Assembly: GCA_934271735.1 (NCBI GenBank)
Contig: CAKQSB010000024.1
Span: 1 to 19,795, forward strand
Length of the DNA stretch: 19,795 nt
Direction: 5' to 3'
Origin: an uncultured Clostridia bacterium
GTDB taxonomy: Bacteria > Bacillota > Clostridia > Christensenellales > Borkfalkiaceae
This document shows positions 1 to 8,144 of the stretch, piece after piece (position 1 is the stretch's first letter; each line of letters starts with the position of its first letter). The position numbers were made by a program, and so were the translations under genes. The notes below the pieces were generated by a model. The model did not search any database. It saw nothing but the letters and a program-made list of their open reading frames with translations, and was not told the DNA's origin.

Positions 1-101
1 GCGACTTTGTTCGTACTTGGCGGTACGGGCGAAGGCGAATTCGGCATAAAGCGCGGAAATATCGGCGTTTTGGCGGGGTTTGTATTATTCTTGGCTGGCA
101 T
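1..101 (-). CDS. 5' end of an unidentified gene after murA (FtsQ/DivIB by position only)
   Basis: An ATG 8 bases after the murA stop opens a frame of 33 codons that runs off the left edge. It is the only minus-strand frame here without a stop. The visible peptide is rich in Pro, Asn, Ser and Lys and has no membrane segment yet, as in the disordered cytoplasmic N-termini of FtsQ/DivIB. In many Firmicute dcw clusters ftsQ/divIB follows murA or murB, so position is the only argument for identity. No strong Shine-Dalgarno is visible; translation may be coupled to murA. A second in-frame ATG lies 18 codons later. The identity is inference; the open frame and spacing are seen. Confidence 0.4.
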   Translation of the reverse strand, partial: MPAKNNTNPAKTPIFPRFMPNSPSPVPPSTNKV

Positions 102-109
102 CGGTTACG

Positions 110-1369
110 CTACAAAATCTCACGCGTTATATCCGCGCCGAGAGCTTTCAGCGTACCGTCGAAATCTTCGTATCCCCTGTCTATATGGGAAACGTTAAGC
201 ACCGTCGTTTTTCCTTCCGCGCCGAGAGCCGCCGCGCTTAATGCCGCGCCGCCGCGAAGATCGTTCGCCGAAACGACGGCTCCGTGAAGTTTCCCGCCCG
301 ACACAATGCAGACGTTTTCCGCAAGCCTGAGATCCGCGCCCATTTTTTTCAGTTCTTCCGCGTAAGAAAATCTCGACGGAAAGACTTTGTCTTCGACGAC
401 CGTAAGCCCCCGCGCAAAACACGCGGCAGCCGTTATCTGCGGTTGCAGATCGGTAGGAAATCCGGGGTACGGCTCGGCGGTTATTTTCCCGAAACCGCTT
501 GTTCCCTTATAAAATTTTACATTATATATTTTATCATCTTTTCTATATATTTTGCAAGCGTTACGACCAATTATTTTGAAAAGCCGCAAACTTTCTTCAA
601 TTTTTAACCCGTCAAACTCAATCTCTCCGCCCGTACAGACTCCGCAAACGAGATATGTTCCCGCTTCTATTCTGTCCCGCCGCGGAGTAAACTCGATTTC
701 ATCCCTTTTAAGATTTTCCGTTCCCTCTATGGTTATCGTCGAGCCGCCCGCTCCGCTGACTTTCGCGCCGAGCATATTGAGATAATCCTGCAAGTCGATT
801 ATTTCGGGTTCTTCGGCGCAGTTTCTTATCACCGTAACGCCTTTAAGCCTGACGGCGGTCATCACGGCGTTTTCCGTCGCGCCGACGCTCGGATATCTTA
901 AAGTCACGGTTCCCGAAGACGCTTTTGTCCCGTTGAAAGTAATTCTTTCGGATTCCGTCACGGAGACGTTCAGGGATTTCAACGCTTCGATATGTATATC
1001 GATAGGACGTGCGCCGATATTACAACCGCCCGGTCTTACGATTTCGGCAAAACCGAAACGAGAGATAAGCGCGCCCGTCATAAAAACAGACGCCCTTATC
1101 TCTCCGGTAAGATCTTCGGGCAAAACAAACGAACGAAGATTTTTCGCGTTTAAAACAAGCGTGTCTTTGTCGAAATAGAACTTTCCCCCGAGCCGCTCGA
1201 AAATCTTAGCCATAATAAGCACATCTCTTATCTTCGGGCAGTTTTTTATGTAAGTTACGCCTTCGTTCATTATAGCCGCGGCGATTAAAGGTAAAACGGA
1301 ATTTTTTGCGCTGCGTATTTTAACTTTTCCGTATAATTTATTTCCGCCGTTTATAACGAATCTTTCCAT
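110..1369 (-). CDS. murA: UDP-N-acetylglucosamine 1-carboxyvinyltransferase (MurA)
   Basis: Transfers enolpyruvate from PEP to UDP-GlcNAc, the first committed step of peptidoglycan precursor synthesis, in the cytoplasm. The 419 residues match the usual MurA length. Visible hallmarks are the Lys22-Asn23 pair in SAKNSVLPLIAA, the catalytic Cys116 in PGGCNIGARPIDIH (the fosfomycin-reactive Cys), FPTDLQPQ in the second half, and a C-terminal HIDRGYEDFDGTLKALGA segment typical of the family. The ATG start follows a weak ACGGGG about 6 bases upstream, which lies at the edge of an inverted repeat (1378-1414). It sits 55 bases after ftsW, where many Firmicutes carry murG. Many Firmicutes have two MurA paralogues; which one this is cannot be told here. 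Confidence 0.95.
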   Translation of the reverse strand: MERFVINGGNKLYGKVKIRSAKNSVLPLIAAAIMNEGVTYIKNCPKIRDVLIMAKIFERLGGKFYFDKDTLVLNAKNLRSFVLPEDLTGEIRASVFMTGALISRFGFAEIVRPGGCNIGARPIDIHIEALKSLNVSVTESERITFNGTKASSGTVTLRYPSVGATENAVMTAVRLKGVTVIRNCAEEPEIIDLQDYLNMLGAKVSGAGGSTITIEGTENLKRDEIEFTPRRDRIEAGTYLVCGVCTGGEIEFDGLKIEESLRLFKIIGRNACKIYRKDDKIYNVKFYKGTSGFGKITAEPYPGFPTDLQPQITAAACFARGLTVVEDKVFPSRFSYAEELKKMGADLRLAENVCIVSGGKLHGAVVSANDLRGGAALSAAALGAEGKTTVLNVSHIDRGYEDFDGTLKALGADITREIL

Positions 1370-1377
1370 TTTTGACC

Positions 1378-1414
1378 CCGTAAATCGTAATATACGACAT
1401 AGTATGATTTACGG
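1378..1414 (-). repeat. Inverted repeat between ftsW and murA, overlapping the murA ribosome site
   Basis: Perfect 9-bp arms (CCGTAAATC at 1378-1386, GATTTACGG at 1406-1414) flank a 19-base loop that itself contains a short ATAC/GTAT pairing. In the minus-strand transcript the 3' arm ends inside the ACGGGG that would serve as murA Shine-Dalgarno, so folding could limit murA translation. There is no T-run after it in the minus direction, so it is not a normal intrinsic terminator. The repeat is seen; the regulatory role is inference. Confidence 0.5.
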
Positions 1415-1424
1415 CGGTTTTTGG

Positions 1425-2537
1425 TTAATTTTCAGATATATTATAAACTATACCGAACGAAAAAAGAAAGACTATAAGCGAAGTATTCCCCGCAGAGATA
1501 AGCGGAAGCGGCAACCCCGTCGGCGGAATACTCCCCGTTACGACGAGCGCGTTCACGAGCGTTTGTATCGCATAAACGGACGTTATGCCCGAGGCTAAAA
1601 GATATCCGAAATAATCTTTCGCGTTTACCGCGATTTTTATCCCCCTTACGATAACGAAAAGAATAATCGCGAAAAGAACAACAAGCCCTGTAAAGCCCGT
1701 TTCTTCCCCTATCACCGCCAGAATGAAATCGCTTTCCGAAAAAGGCAGAAATCTCAGTTTTTGTCTCGATTGTAAAAAGCCGACCCCGAACCAGCCGCCC
1801 GACCCCAACGCGTAAAGCGACTGCAGAAGCTGATACCCCTCGCCTTTGGGCGAAGCCCACGGATTCAAAAATGCCGAAAGTCGGTTAAGTCTGTAAGGCT
1901 CGGCGATAATAAGAAGAGGTACGGCGAGCGCGGCGGGGACAAGCAAAACGACGAAATGCGAAGTTTTCATTCCCGCAAAAAACAACACGGCAAGCGTTAA
2001 AAGCCCGAAACACACAGTTATGGACATGTTTGGCTCTAAAATAATCAGAACGCATATCGCGCCGCCCGCGCCGAGCACGGGAAGACAACCGACAAACGAT
2101 TTCGCCCTTTGCGGCGATGAGGAAAAATAAGAAGCCGCGAAAATAACGAAACATATCTTAGCCGTTTCCGACGGTTGAACGGTTATCCCGAAAAGCCTTA
2201 TCCACCTCGTCGCTCCGTAATTGGAATATCCTATAGGCGTGAAAACAAGTCCTAATAAAACGAAAACGCCCAAAAGAGCCGCGAGCGCGATTTTTTTATA
2301 TTTCCGATAATCGAAAAACATACCGAAAATCATCGCGGCGTAGCCTAAAAGCAAGCCTATAAGGTGTTTTTTTGCAAAATAAAATTCGTCGCCGTAAGTC
2401 GTTTTCGCCGAATATTTGCTTGCCGAATAAACAAACGCAAGCCCTAAAAGCGAAAGGAGTATAACCGAAAAAAGGAGCGGAAGATCTCCGCTCTTTTTTT
2501 TCTTTCTTTCAATTAAAAGCGCGCCCGATTCCGTCAT
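1425..2537 (-). CDS. ftsW: SEDS-family peptidoglycan glycosyltransferase FtsW
   Basis: Polytopic membrane protein that polymerises lipid II at the division septum together with its cognate class B PBP, here encoded three genes upstream. The 370 residues are strongly hydrophobic with about ten membrane segments. Family marks are YGATRWIRL near residue 107, QPSE at 121-124, an extracellular loop ending in FSESDFILAVIGEE with the putative catalytic Asp270, and PPTGLPLPLISAGNTS at 339-353, where the usual SYGGSS or SAGGTS is SAGNTS. The start ATG overlaps the murD stop (TTATGA), indicating translational coupling. A SpoVE or RodA role is possible, but position in the dcw cluster favours FtsW. Confidence 0.93.
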   Translation of the reverse strand: MTESGALLIERKKKKSGDLPLLFSVILLSLLGLAFVYSASKYSAKTTYGDEFYFAKKHLIGLLLGYAAMIFGMFFDYRKYKKIALAALLGVFVLLGLVFTPIGYSNYGATRWIRLFGITVQPSETAKICFVIFAASYFSSSPQRAKSFVGCLPVLGAGGAICVLIILEPNMSITVCFGLLTLAVLFFAGMKTSHFVVLLVPAALAVPLLIIAEPYRLNRLSAFLNPWASPKGEGYQLLQSLYALGSGGWFGVGFLQSRQKLRFLPFSESDFILAVIGEETGFTGLVVLFAIILFVIVRGIKIAVNAKDYFGYLLASGITSVYAIQTLVNALVVTGSIPPTGLPLPLISAGNTSLIVFLFSFGIVYNISEN

Positions 2538-3874
2538 AAACTATCGACGATGCGGATAAATTCGTCGCCCCTTTCTTCAAAATTCGAAAATCTGTCGTAA
2601 CTGCTGCATGCGGGGCTTAAAAGCACCGCCTCGCCGCTTTTTGCGATAAGCGCGGCTACTTTTACGGCAATTTCGAAATCGCTCGCAACAAACGCGTTTT
2701 CGTAACCGACTTTTGCGGCTGTTTCGTAAAGTCTCGACGCGCTTTCGCCCGTAAGAACTACGGCTTTCACCCGCGAGTTCTTTATTTTTTCGAACAACGA
2801 ATCGAATTCAAGCCCTTTATCCTTTCCGCCGAGGATCATAACGACGGGCTTTTGCATTGCGTCGATCGCCTTTTCGGACGCGTCGGAATTAGTGGCTTTC
2901 GAATCGTTGTAATAATCCACCCCCGCAACCGTTTTTACATACTGTATACGGTGTTTAACTCCTTTGAAGCCCCTTATCCCCTCGAAAATCGCTTCATCGG
3001 TCAAACCCATAATTTCCGCAACGCAGACCGCGGCAAGAAGGTTGTAAACATTATGCTCTCCGCTCACCGGAAACGAAGAAAGCTCGGCTAAGCGTTTACC
3101 TTTATAAAAAATCGCGCCGTCCGAAACGTAAGCTCCGTTCACCTCGTTTTCCGCCGAGAAATATACTGCTTTCCCTTTTGTTTTTTCGGAAAAATTCCGG
3201 ACGATTTTATCGTCGTAATTTAAAACGGCGTACTCGCTTTCCCTAAGGTTTGAAAGCAGTTTGCTTTTCAGATATATGTAATTTTCCATATTGTAATGCC
3301 GCGAAAGGTGGTCGGGCGTTATGTTCGTCACGACAGCTATATGCGGGGTGAAACGCGCCGTCGTTTCAAGCTGAAAACTCGAAACCTCGGCAACCGCAAC
3401 GGAATCGTAACCGAGCTTATCGAGTACGGAAGAAAAAGGCGTACCGACGTTTCCGCAAAGCACGGACTTCACGCCGCCGCTTTTCAGTATGTCGTTTATC
3501 ATCGAACAGGTGGTTGTTTTCCCGTTCGTACCCGTAACCGCGACGATCGGCGAAATACAGAATTCCGAAGCAAGTTCGAGTTCGCCGATTATCCTTTTGC
3601 CGAGTTTTCTCGCCCTTACCGGTATATCGTGATCGATCGCGACCCCGGGACTTAACACGACCATCGTTATTTCGCCGAGAAGTTCGTTTATTTCGCTTTT
3701 ATAAACAACCGTCGCTCCTCTTTCGGACAAATCCCTTTCCGCCGATTTAACTTCGTCCGTTTCGGCATCGTCGTAAACAAAACATTTCGCGCCTCGTTCA
3801 AGCAAGAAACAACAAACGGAAAATCCGCTTTTGGAAACGCCGACGATAAGACATTTTTCTTTTTTTAAATACAT
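2534..3874 (-). CDS. murD: UDP-N-acetylmuramoyl-L-alanine--D-glutamate ligase (MurD)
   Basis: Adds D-glutamate to UDP-MurNAc-L-Ala with ATP in the cytoplasm. The 446 residues fit the family. An N-terminal Rossmann-like UDP-binding domain (IVGVSKSGFSV near residue 10) is followed by the ATP-binding loop GTNGKTT at 115-121, the NITPDHLSRH segment, and YNDSKATN in the C-terminal domain. The ATG start has GGGAGTGAGG 3-8 bases upstream and lies 21 bases after mraY. Its D-Glu substrate is plausibly provided by the racemase upstream of the cluster (10269-10976). Confidence 0.96.
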   Translation of the reverse strand: MYLKKEKCLIVGVSKSGFSVCCFLLERGAKCFVYDDAETDEVKSAERDLSERGATVVYKSEINELLGEITMVVLSPGVAIDHDIPVRARKLGKRIIGELELASEFCISPIVAVTGTNGKTTTCSMINDILKSGGVKSVLCGNVGTPFSSVLDKLGYDSVAVAEVSSFQLETTARFTPHIAVVTNITPDHLSRHYNMENYIYLKSKLLSNLRESEYAVLNYDDKIVRNFSEKTKGKAVYFSAENEVNGAYVSDGAIFYKGKRLAELSSFPVSGEHNVYNLLAAVCVAEIMGLTDEAIFEGIRGFKGVKHRIQYVKTVAGVDYYNDSKATNSDASEKAIDAMQKPVVMILGGKDKGLEFDSLFEKIKNSRVKAVVLTGESASRLYETAAKVGYENAFVASDFEIAVKVAALIAKSGEAVLLSPACSSYDRFSNFEERGDEFIRIVDSL

Positions 3875-3895
3875 TTACCTCACTCCCGAACACGT

Positions 3896-4879
3896 TTATA
3901 CATACGCAAGAATACTTAAGAGAGAAAAAATCAAGGTTACGAATTTATATGCGAAAACTATCTTGCTTTCGCTATATCCCTTATGCTGAAAATGATGATG
4001 CAAAGGAGACATAAGAAAAATCCTTTTCCCCGTTCTCTTGAAATGTATTACCTGCAGTATTACAGATATGCTCGAAAGGACGAAGGTTATGCCCATTATA
4101 GGAATAAAAAAGGAATTTCCGCTGAAAATCGAAACGGAAGCTATAAATCCGCCTGTCGAAAGCGAACCCGTATCACCCATAAAAACGCTCGCTTTATAGG
4201 TATTGAAAAGCAAAAATCCTAATATCCCGCCCGCTAAGCACACGCATAAAAGCGACAGATTTTCATACTCTCTCGCATTGACGTAATTCGCCGAAAACAT
4301 TTTTGTTTCCGCATAAATCAAAGCCGCAATCGCAAGAAAATAAATATACGAAACTCCGCCCGCAAGCCCGTCCAGACCGTCCGTTAAATTAACGCTGTTT
4401 GTGGTCGCGAGAAAAGCGAAAATACAAAACGGAACAAAAAAAACGCCGAAATCGACAGTTCCGCCGCCGAAAGGAATATATATCCTCGTCAACCCTCTTT
4501 TGTAGCAATAAACGGACACGACGACGGCTATCGCAAGCTCGAAAACGGTTTTCTGAAAAGGGTTAAGCCCCTCGTTGCGAGCGAGCTTTATCTTGATGAA
4601 ATCGTCGACAAAGCCGACAAGCATATATGCGCCGCCTATCGCCGCCGAAACCGCCGCCAAGCTCTTGTTTCCCCGCGAAAACGCAAAGAAAATTATTACG
4701 GCGGAAAACACGAATATAACGCCGCCCATCGTAGGCGTACCGCTTTTATAGCCGTGTTCTTTGACATACCCGAGTATATTCTGCCCGAGTTTGAATTTTT
4801 TCAGAAGCGGAACTATTACCGCTCCGCCCGCCGCCGCCAGAAGCGACGAAAAAACGAACGCATATATAAAGGTTTTCAA
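3896..4879 (-). CDS. mraY: Phospho-N-acetylmuramoyl-pentapeptide-transferase (MraY)
   Basis: Membrane enzyme that moves phospho-MurNAc-pentapeptide onto undecaprenyl phosphate to form lipid I. The 327 residues contain about ten membrane segments and the family signatures VDDFIK (Asp92-Asp93), NLTDGLDGLAGG (Asp167), FMGDTGS (Asp236) and the cytoplasmic LHHHFQHKG loop (His294-296). The start is TTG: it overlaps the murE stop (ATTGA) and follows GAGGGG about 8 bases upstream. No ATG before residue 51 is in frame, so TTG is well supported. murF, commonly found just before mraY, is absent. Confidence 0.96.
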   Translation of the reverse strand: MKTFIYAFVFSSLLAAAGGAVIVPLLKKFKLGQNILGYVKEHGYKSGTPTMGGVIFVFSAVIIFFAFSRGNKSLAAVSAAIGGAYMLVGFVDDFIKIKLARNEGLNPFQKTVFELAIAVVVSVYCYKRGLTRIYIPFGGGTVDFGVFFVPFCIFAFLATTNSVNLTDGLDGLAGGVSYIYFLAIAALIYAETKMFSANYVNAREYENLSLLCVCLAGGILGFLLFNTYKASVFMGDTGSLSTGGFIASVSIFSGNSFFIPIMGITFVLSSISVILQVIHFKRTGKRIFLMSPLHHHFQHKGYSESKIVFAYKFVTLIFSLLSILAYV

Positions 4880-6354
4880 TTGTTTTTCCCCTCGGCTACG
4901 CTTTTTACAGCCGCCATAATCTCGTCGGTATCGGAAAAATCGCGTTTTACGCCCATTATCTCCTGATATTTTTCCGCGCCCTTACCCGCCACGACAAGCA
5001 CGTCTCCCTCTTTTAAAAGAGAAACTGCATACTTTAAAGCGGCATGTCGATCGGTAATCGTTATGTAGTTTCTCGTAACGCGTCTTATGCCGCTTTCGAT
5101 TTCCGAAATGATAAGGCACGGATCCTCATAACGCGGATTGTCGCTCGTTATTATCGTGAAATCGGATATCACGCCCGAAATCTCGCCCATAACGCTCCTC
5201 TTTTCTTTCTCTCTGTTTCCTCCGCAGCCGAAAAGGCAGTAAAGTTTACATTCGCATAGTTTCCGCATCGAATTGAGTGTGGTTTTAAGCCCGTCGGGAG
5301 TATGCGCGTAATCGAGAAAAATATCCGCGCCGTTAAGCTTTGCAATCTTTTCCGCCCGCCCCTTTATCGCGCCTATTTTCTTCACCGCTCCGCCTAAGGT
5401 GTGAATTTTCAGCCCCATAAGCGCGAGACAGGCGAGCGCGGCGAGAAGGTTGTACACATTGCATAAGCCTATAAGCGGACTTTTTATATCGTAAATTATA
5501 TCGAAAAGGTTTATTATGAAAAATACGCCGTTTTTCGTTTCGTTTATGTCTATCGCGAAAACGTCCGCGGGATTATATATCCCGTAAGAAACGGCGTTCC
5601 CGAAGTCGTTTGCGGCAAGGATTTCGCGCCCTGTTTTATCGTCGCTGTTCACGACCATATAATGGCACTTTCCCCTGCAAAAAATGCTCTTTTTAACGGC
5701 GGAATACGTTTCCATATCCTTAAAATAATCAAGATGATCTTCGGTACAGTTTGTAAAGATCAGACATTCGTAATAAAGCCCGCAACCGCGCCTTTGAGCT
5801 ATAGCGTGCGCCGAAAGTTCCATAGCGAGATATTCTGCGCCCGCCTTTTCCGCTTTACCGATAAATTTATATAATTCAACCGTTCCGGGGGTCGTAAGAA
5901 AACCTTCCGTTTCATCTTCGTCTCCGATTTTACTCCCTATCGTTCCTGTATACGCCGCTTTTTTACCGGCATAACGAAGTATTTCGTAAACGATATGGCA
6001 AATGCTTGTCTTTCCGTTGGTTCCCACAACTCCGATTATCTTGATTTTCGGATTTTCGCCGACGTAAAACTTTCCGCAGATCTCGTCCATCGCGATTTTT
6101 ATGTCTTTTACGGAAATGTTGCACACGCCTTCCGGCAAGCAGTTTATCACTCCTTCGGAAACGATTATTTCCGCGCCGTTTGCGATGGCTTCGGGGATAT
6201 ATTCCCGCCCGTCGGCTTTCTCGCCTTTGACGGCAAAGAAACAATATCCTTTTTCCACTTCACCCGATTTATCGGTCACGCCCTTCGTATTTTCGGGTAA
6301 TTCCCCGATTATGTTTTCGATTTCAAGATTACCGAATAAAATATCCGTTCTCAT
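4876..6354 (-). CDS. murE: UDP-MurNAc-tripeptide synthetase, meso-DAP type (MurE)
   Basis: Adds the third residue to UDP-MurNAc-L-Ala-D-Glu. The 492 residues show the Mur ligase ATP loop GTNGKTS at 111-117, a central domain with MELSAHAIAQRR (usual SSHA is SAHA), the AVKKSIF segment holding the expected carbamylated Lys near 221, DYAHTPDGLKTTL at 348-360, and DNPRYEDP at 405-412. In characterised MurE enzymes DNPR is the specificity motif for meso-diaminopimelate, so an mDAP-type wall is predicted. The ATG lies one base after the stop of the PBP gene, with GAGGG upstream. Confidence 0.96.
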   Translation of the reverse strand: MRTDILFGNLEIENIIGELPENTKGVTDKSGEVEKGYCFFAVKGEKADGREYIPEAIANGAEIIVSEGVINCLPEGVCNISVKDIKIAMDEICGKFYVGENPKIKIIGVVGTNGKTSICHIVYEILRYAGKKAAYTGTIGSKIGDEDETEGFLTTPGTVELYKFIGKAEKAGAEYLAMELSAHAIAQRRGCGLYYECLIFTNCTEDHLDYFKDMETYSAVKKSIFCRGKCHYMVVNSDDKTGREILAANDFGNAVSYGIYNPADVFAIDINETKNGVFFIINLFDIIYDIKSPLIGLCNVYNLLAALACLALMGLKIHTLGGAVKKIGAIKGRAEKIAKLNGADIFLDYAHTPDGLKTTLNSMRKLCECKLYCLFGCGGNREKEKRSVMGEISGVISDFTIITSDNPRYEDPCLIISEIESGIRRVTRNYITITDRHAALKYAVSLLKEGDVLVVAGKGAEKYQEIMGVKRDFSDTDEIMAAVKSVAEGKNN

Positions 6355-6355
6355 T

Positions 6356-8092
6356 TTACGCCCTCTTTTTTAAATTTTTACACCCTATTATCCCCTCGAA
6401 CACCTCTTTCACGAGCGGCGCGGCAACCGTCGAACCGTACTTTCCGCCGACCGGTTCGTCGACAACGCAAAGCGCGACGTATTCCGGATCGTCCGCGGGG
6501 AAAAAACCCACGAAACTCATAACGTATTTGCCTTGCGCAATTCTCCCGTTTTCGTATTTCTGAGCCGTACCCGTTTTCCCGCCGACGCGGTAGCCTTCTA
6601 TGTACGCCTGCTTTCCGCTCCCTTTTGTAACGACGTCTTCGAGATAACCTCTTAAAGTTACCGACGCTTTTTCGCTTATCGTTTTTCTTACGGCTTTAGG
6701 ATTTATTATCTCGCATATCCTGCCGTCGAAATCGTAAATTTCGGAAACAAAATACGGCTCGTAATATATCCCGCCGTTCACCGCCGCGGAAACCGCCGCA
6801 ATAAGCTGAATCGGGGTTACGGCTATCGTCTGCCCGAAACCTATTCTCGCAAGATCTCCGTTTGTTACGGCGGACTTGGGAACAAGCATTCCGATAGCTT
6901 CGCCACCGTAATCCACTCCCGTGGTTTTTCCGAAACCAAACGATTCGATATAGGAATAAAACACGTCCTTCCCGAGCGACAACGCGATATCGACGAAACA
7001 GGGGTTGCAACTGTTATTAAGCGCTTCCGCAAGCCGCTCGTTGGAATGTTTTCCGTTCGCATGGGTCGACCAGCATTTGATTTTCCGTCCGTCTACATAT
7101 CTGTATCTGCTCGAATTAAACACGTAATTTGCCGAAAACGCGTTAGGATTGCCTTTCAGATTTTCTTCTATGTTCGCGGCGGAAGTGATTATTTTGAACG
7201 TTGACCCAGGCTCGTAAGAATCCACGATAAGATTACATCTCGACGCGGAATTTAAAAACGCCATATCGTCTCTCGGAACATCGTTCAAATCAAAAGACGG
7301 ATATTGCGACGCGGCAATTATTTCTCCCGTTTTGGGAGACATAACCATTATCGCCGCGGATTTCGGAGAATACTCCTCCTCGGCGCGTTTTATCACCGAA
7401 TCGCATATTCTCTGTATTTCGTAATCGACGGTAAGTTTCAGGTTAAGCCCGTTCGTTGCAGGCACGTATCTCGCGGCAGAACCTTTTACGTCTTTTCCTA
7501 CAAGATCGGCCTCGTACAAAATTTCGCCGTCGTAGCCTTTGAGATATTCGTCGTACTTTTTCTCCAGACCGCTTTGTCCGCTGCCGTCCGCCGAAACGTA
7601 GCCGAGAATCTGCGCGAGCGAATCGCCGTAAGGATAATTTCTTTCCGAATCTCTGCAAAAATAAACGCCGTCCAGGGAAAAAGCGGCAAGCTCTTTTATT
7701 TTCTCGGGCGAAACCTGCCTTTTAACGGTTATTTCCGAAACGGAATCGGAACGCATTTTCTTAAGGAGCGTGTCGTAATCCGCGCCGAGCGACGAAGATA
7801 AAATCTCCGCCGTTCTTTCTATGTCTTTAACAACCCTCGTTCTGATATATACCGCGTAGGACTGCTTGTTTTCCGCAAGCGTTATTCCGTTTCTGTCGGT
7901 TATCGTTCCGCGCGAAGCTTTCACGGGAAGTTCTCTCGTCCACTGATCTATCGCCTTTTCCTGCAAGGATTTTCCGCTTATTACCTGAACGTAAAACACT
8001 CTTCCCAAAACCGACAAAAAAATAAAGGTTATCGCGACAAGCGCCGCAAATAACCTCTTTCGTAACGTATTTATACTGAATATTCTGTTTAT
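6356..8092 (-). CDS. Class B penicillin-binding protein (FtsI/SpoVD type), probable ATA start
   Basis: Septal transpeptidase that cross-links peptidoglycan, anchored by one N-terminal helix. Read from an ATA at 8092 it has 578 residues: a short basic N-terminus, a membrane helix at about 14-30, a dimerisation domain, and a transpeptidase domain with S297-T-F-K300, S361-C-N363 and KTGT at 506-509. There is no C-terminal PASTA domain, which SpoVD and some PBP2x have. The first conventional start codon in frame is a TTG at 8017, but starting there removes most of the anchor and there is no ribosome site at that position. An AAGGGAG at 8099-8105 sits six bases from the ATA, immediately after an in-frame stop. 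Hence either a rare AUA start or a lost ATG. The function is very sure, the start is not. Confidence 0.9.
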   Translation of the reverse strand: MNRIFSINTLRKRLFAALVAITFIFLSVLGRVFYVQVISGKSLQEKAIDQWTRELPVKASRGTITDRNGITLAENKQSYAVYIRTRVVKDIERTAEILSSSLGADYDTLLKKMRSDSVSEITVKRQVSPEKIKELAAFSLDGVYFCRDSERNYPYGDSLAQILGYVSADGSGQSGLEKKYDEYLKGYDGEILYEADLVGKDVKGSAARYVPATNGLNLKLTVDYEIQRICDSVIKRAEEEYSPKSAAIMVMSPKTGEIIAASQYPSFDLNDVPRDDMAFLNSASRCNLIVDSYEPGSTFKIITSAANIEENLKGNPNAFSANYVFNSSRYRYVDGRKIKCWSTHANGKHSNERLAEALNNSCNPCFVDIALSLGKDVFYSYIESFGFGKTTGVDYGGEAIGMLVPKSAVTNGDLARIGFGQTIAVTPIQLIAAVSAAVNGGIYYEPYFVSEIYDFDGRICEIINPKAVRKTISEKASVTLRGYLEDVVTKGSGKQAYIEGYRVGGKTGTAQKYENGRIAQGKYVMSFVGFFPADDPEYVALCVVDEPVGGKYGSTVAAPLVKEVFEGIIGCKNLKKRA

Positions 8093-8105
8093 GTTTTACT
8101 CCCTT
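8090..8105 (-). promoter_or_regulatory. Shine-Dalgarno pointing to an ATA start codon
   Basis: AAGGGAG (8105-8099) followed by six bases and ATA (8092-8090). An in-frame TAA at 8098-8096 excludes anything further upstream. The ATA is the first codon at a proper distance and the only start that keeps the full membrane anchor of the PBP. Confidence 0.5.
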
Positions 8106-8144
8106 GCGGAAGCGATTTATAAAAGTTTTTAAAACCTGTTCCGC

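Noticed and set aside
7..198. 63-codon plus-strand frame, Gly-rich and hydrophobic
   Set aside because: It is antisense to the end of murA and the next gene, starts at TTG and has no ribosome site.
6356..8017. TTG at 8017 as the start of the PBP
   Set aside because: It removes most of the membrane anchor and has no ribosome site; the ATA at 8092 is better placed.
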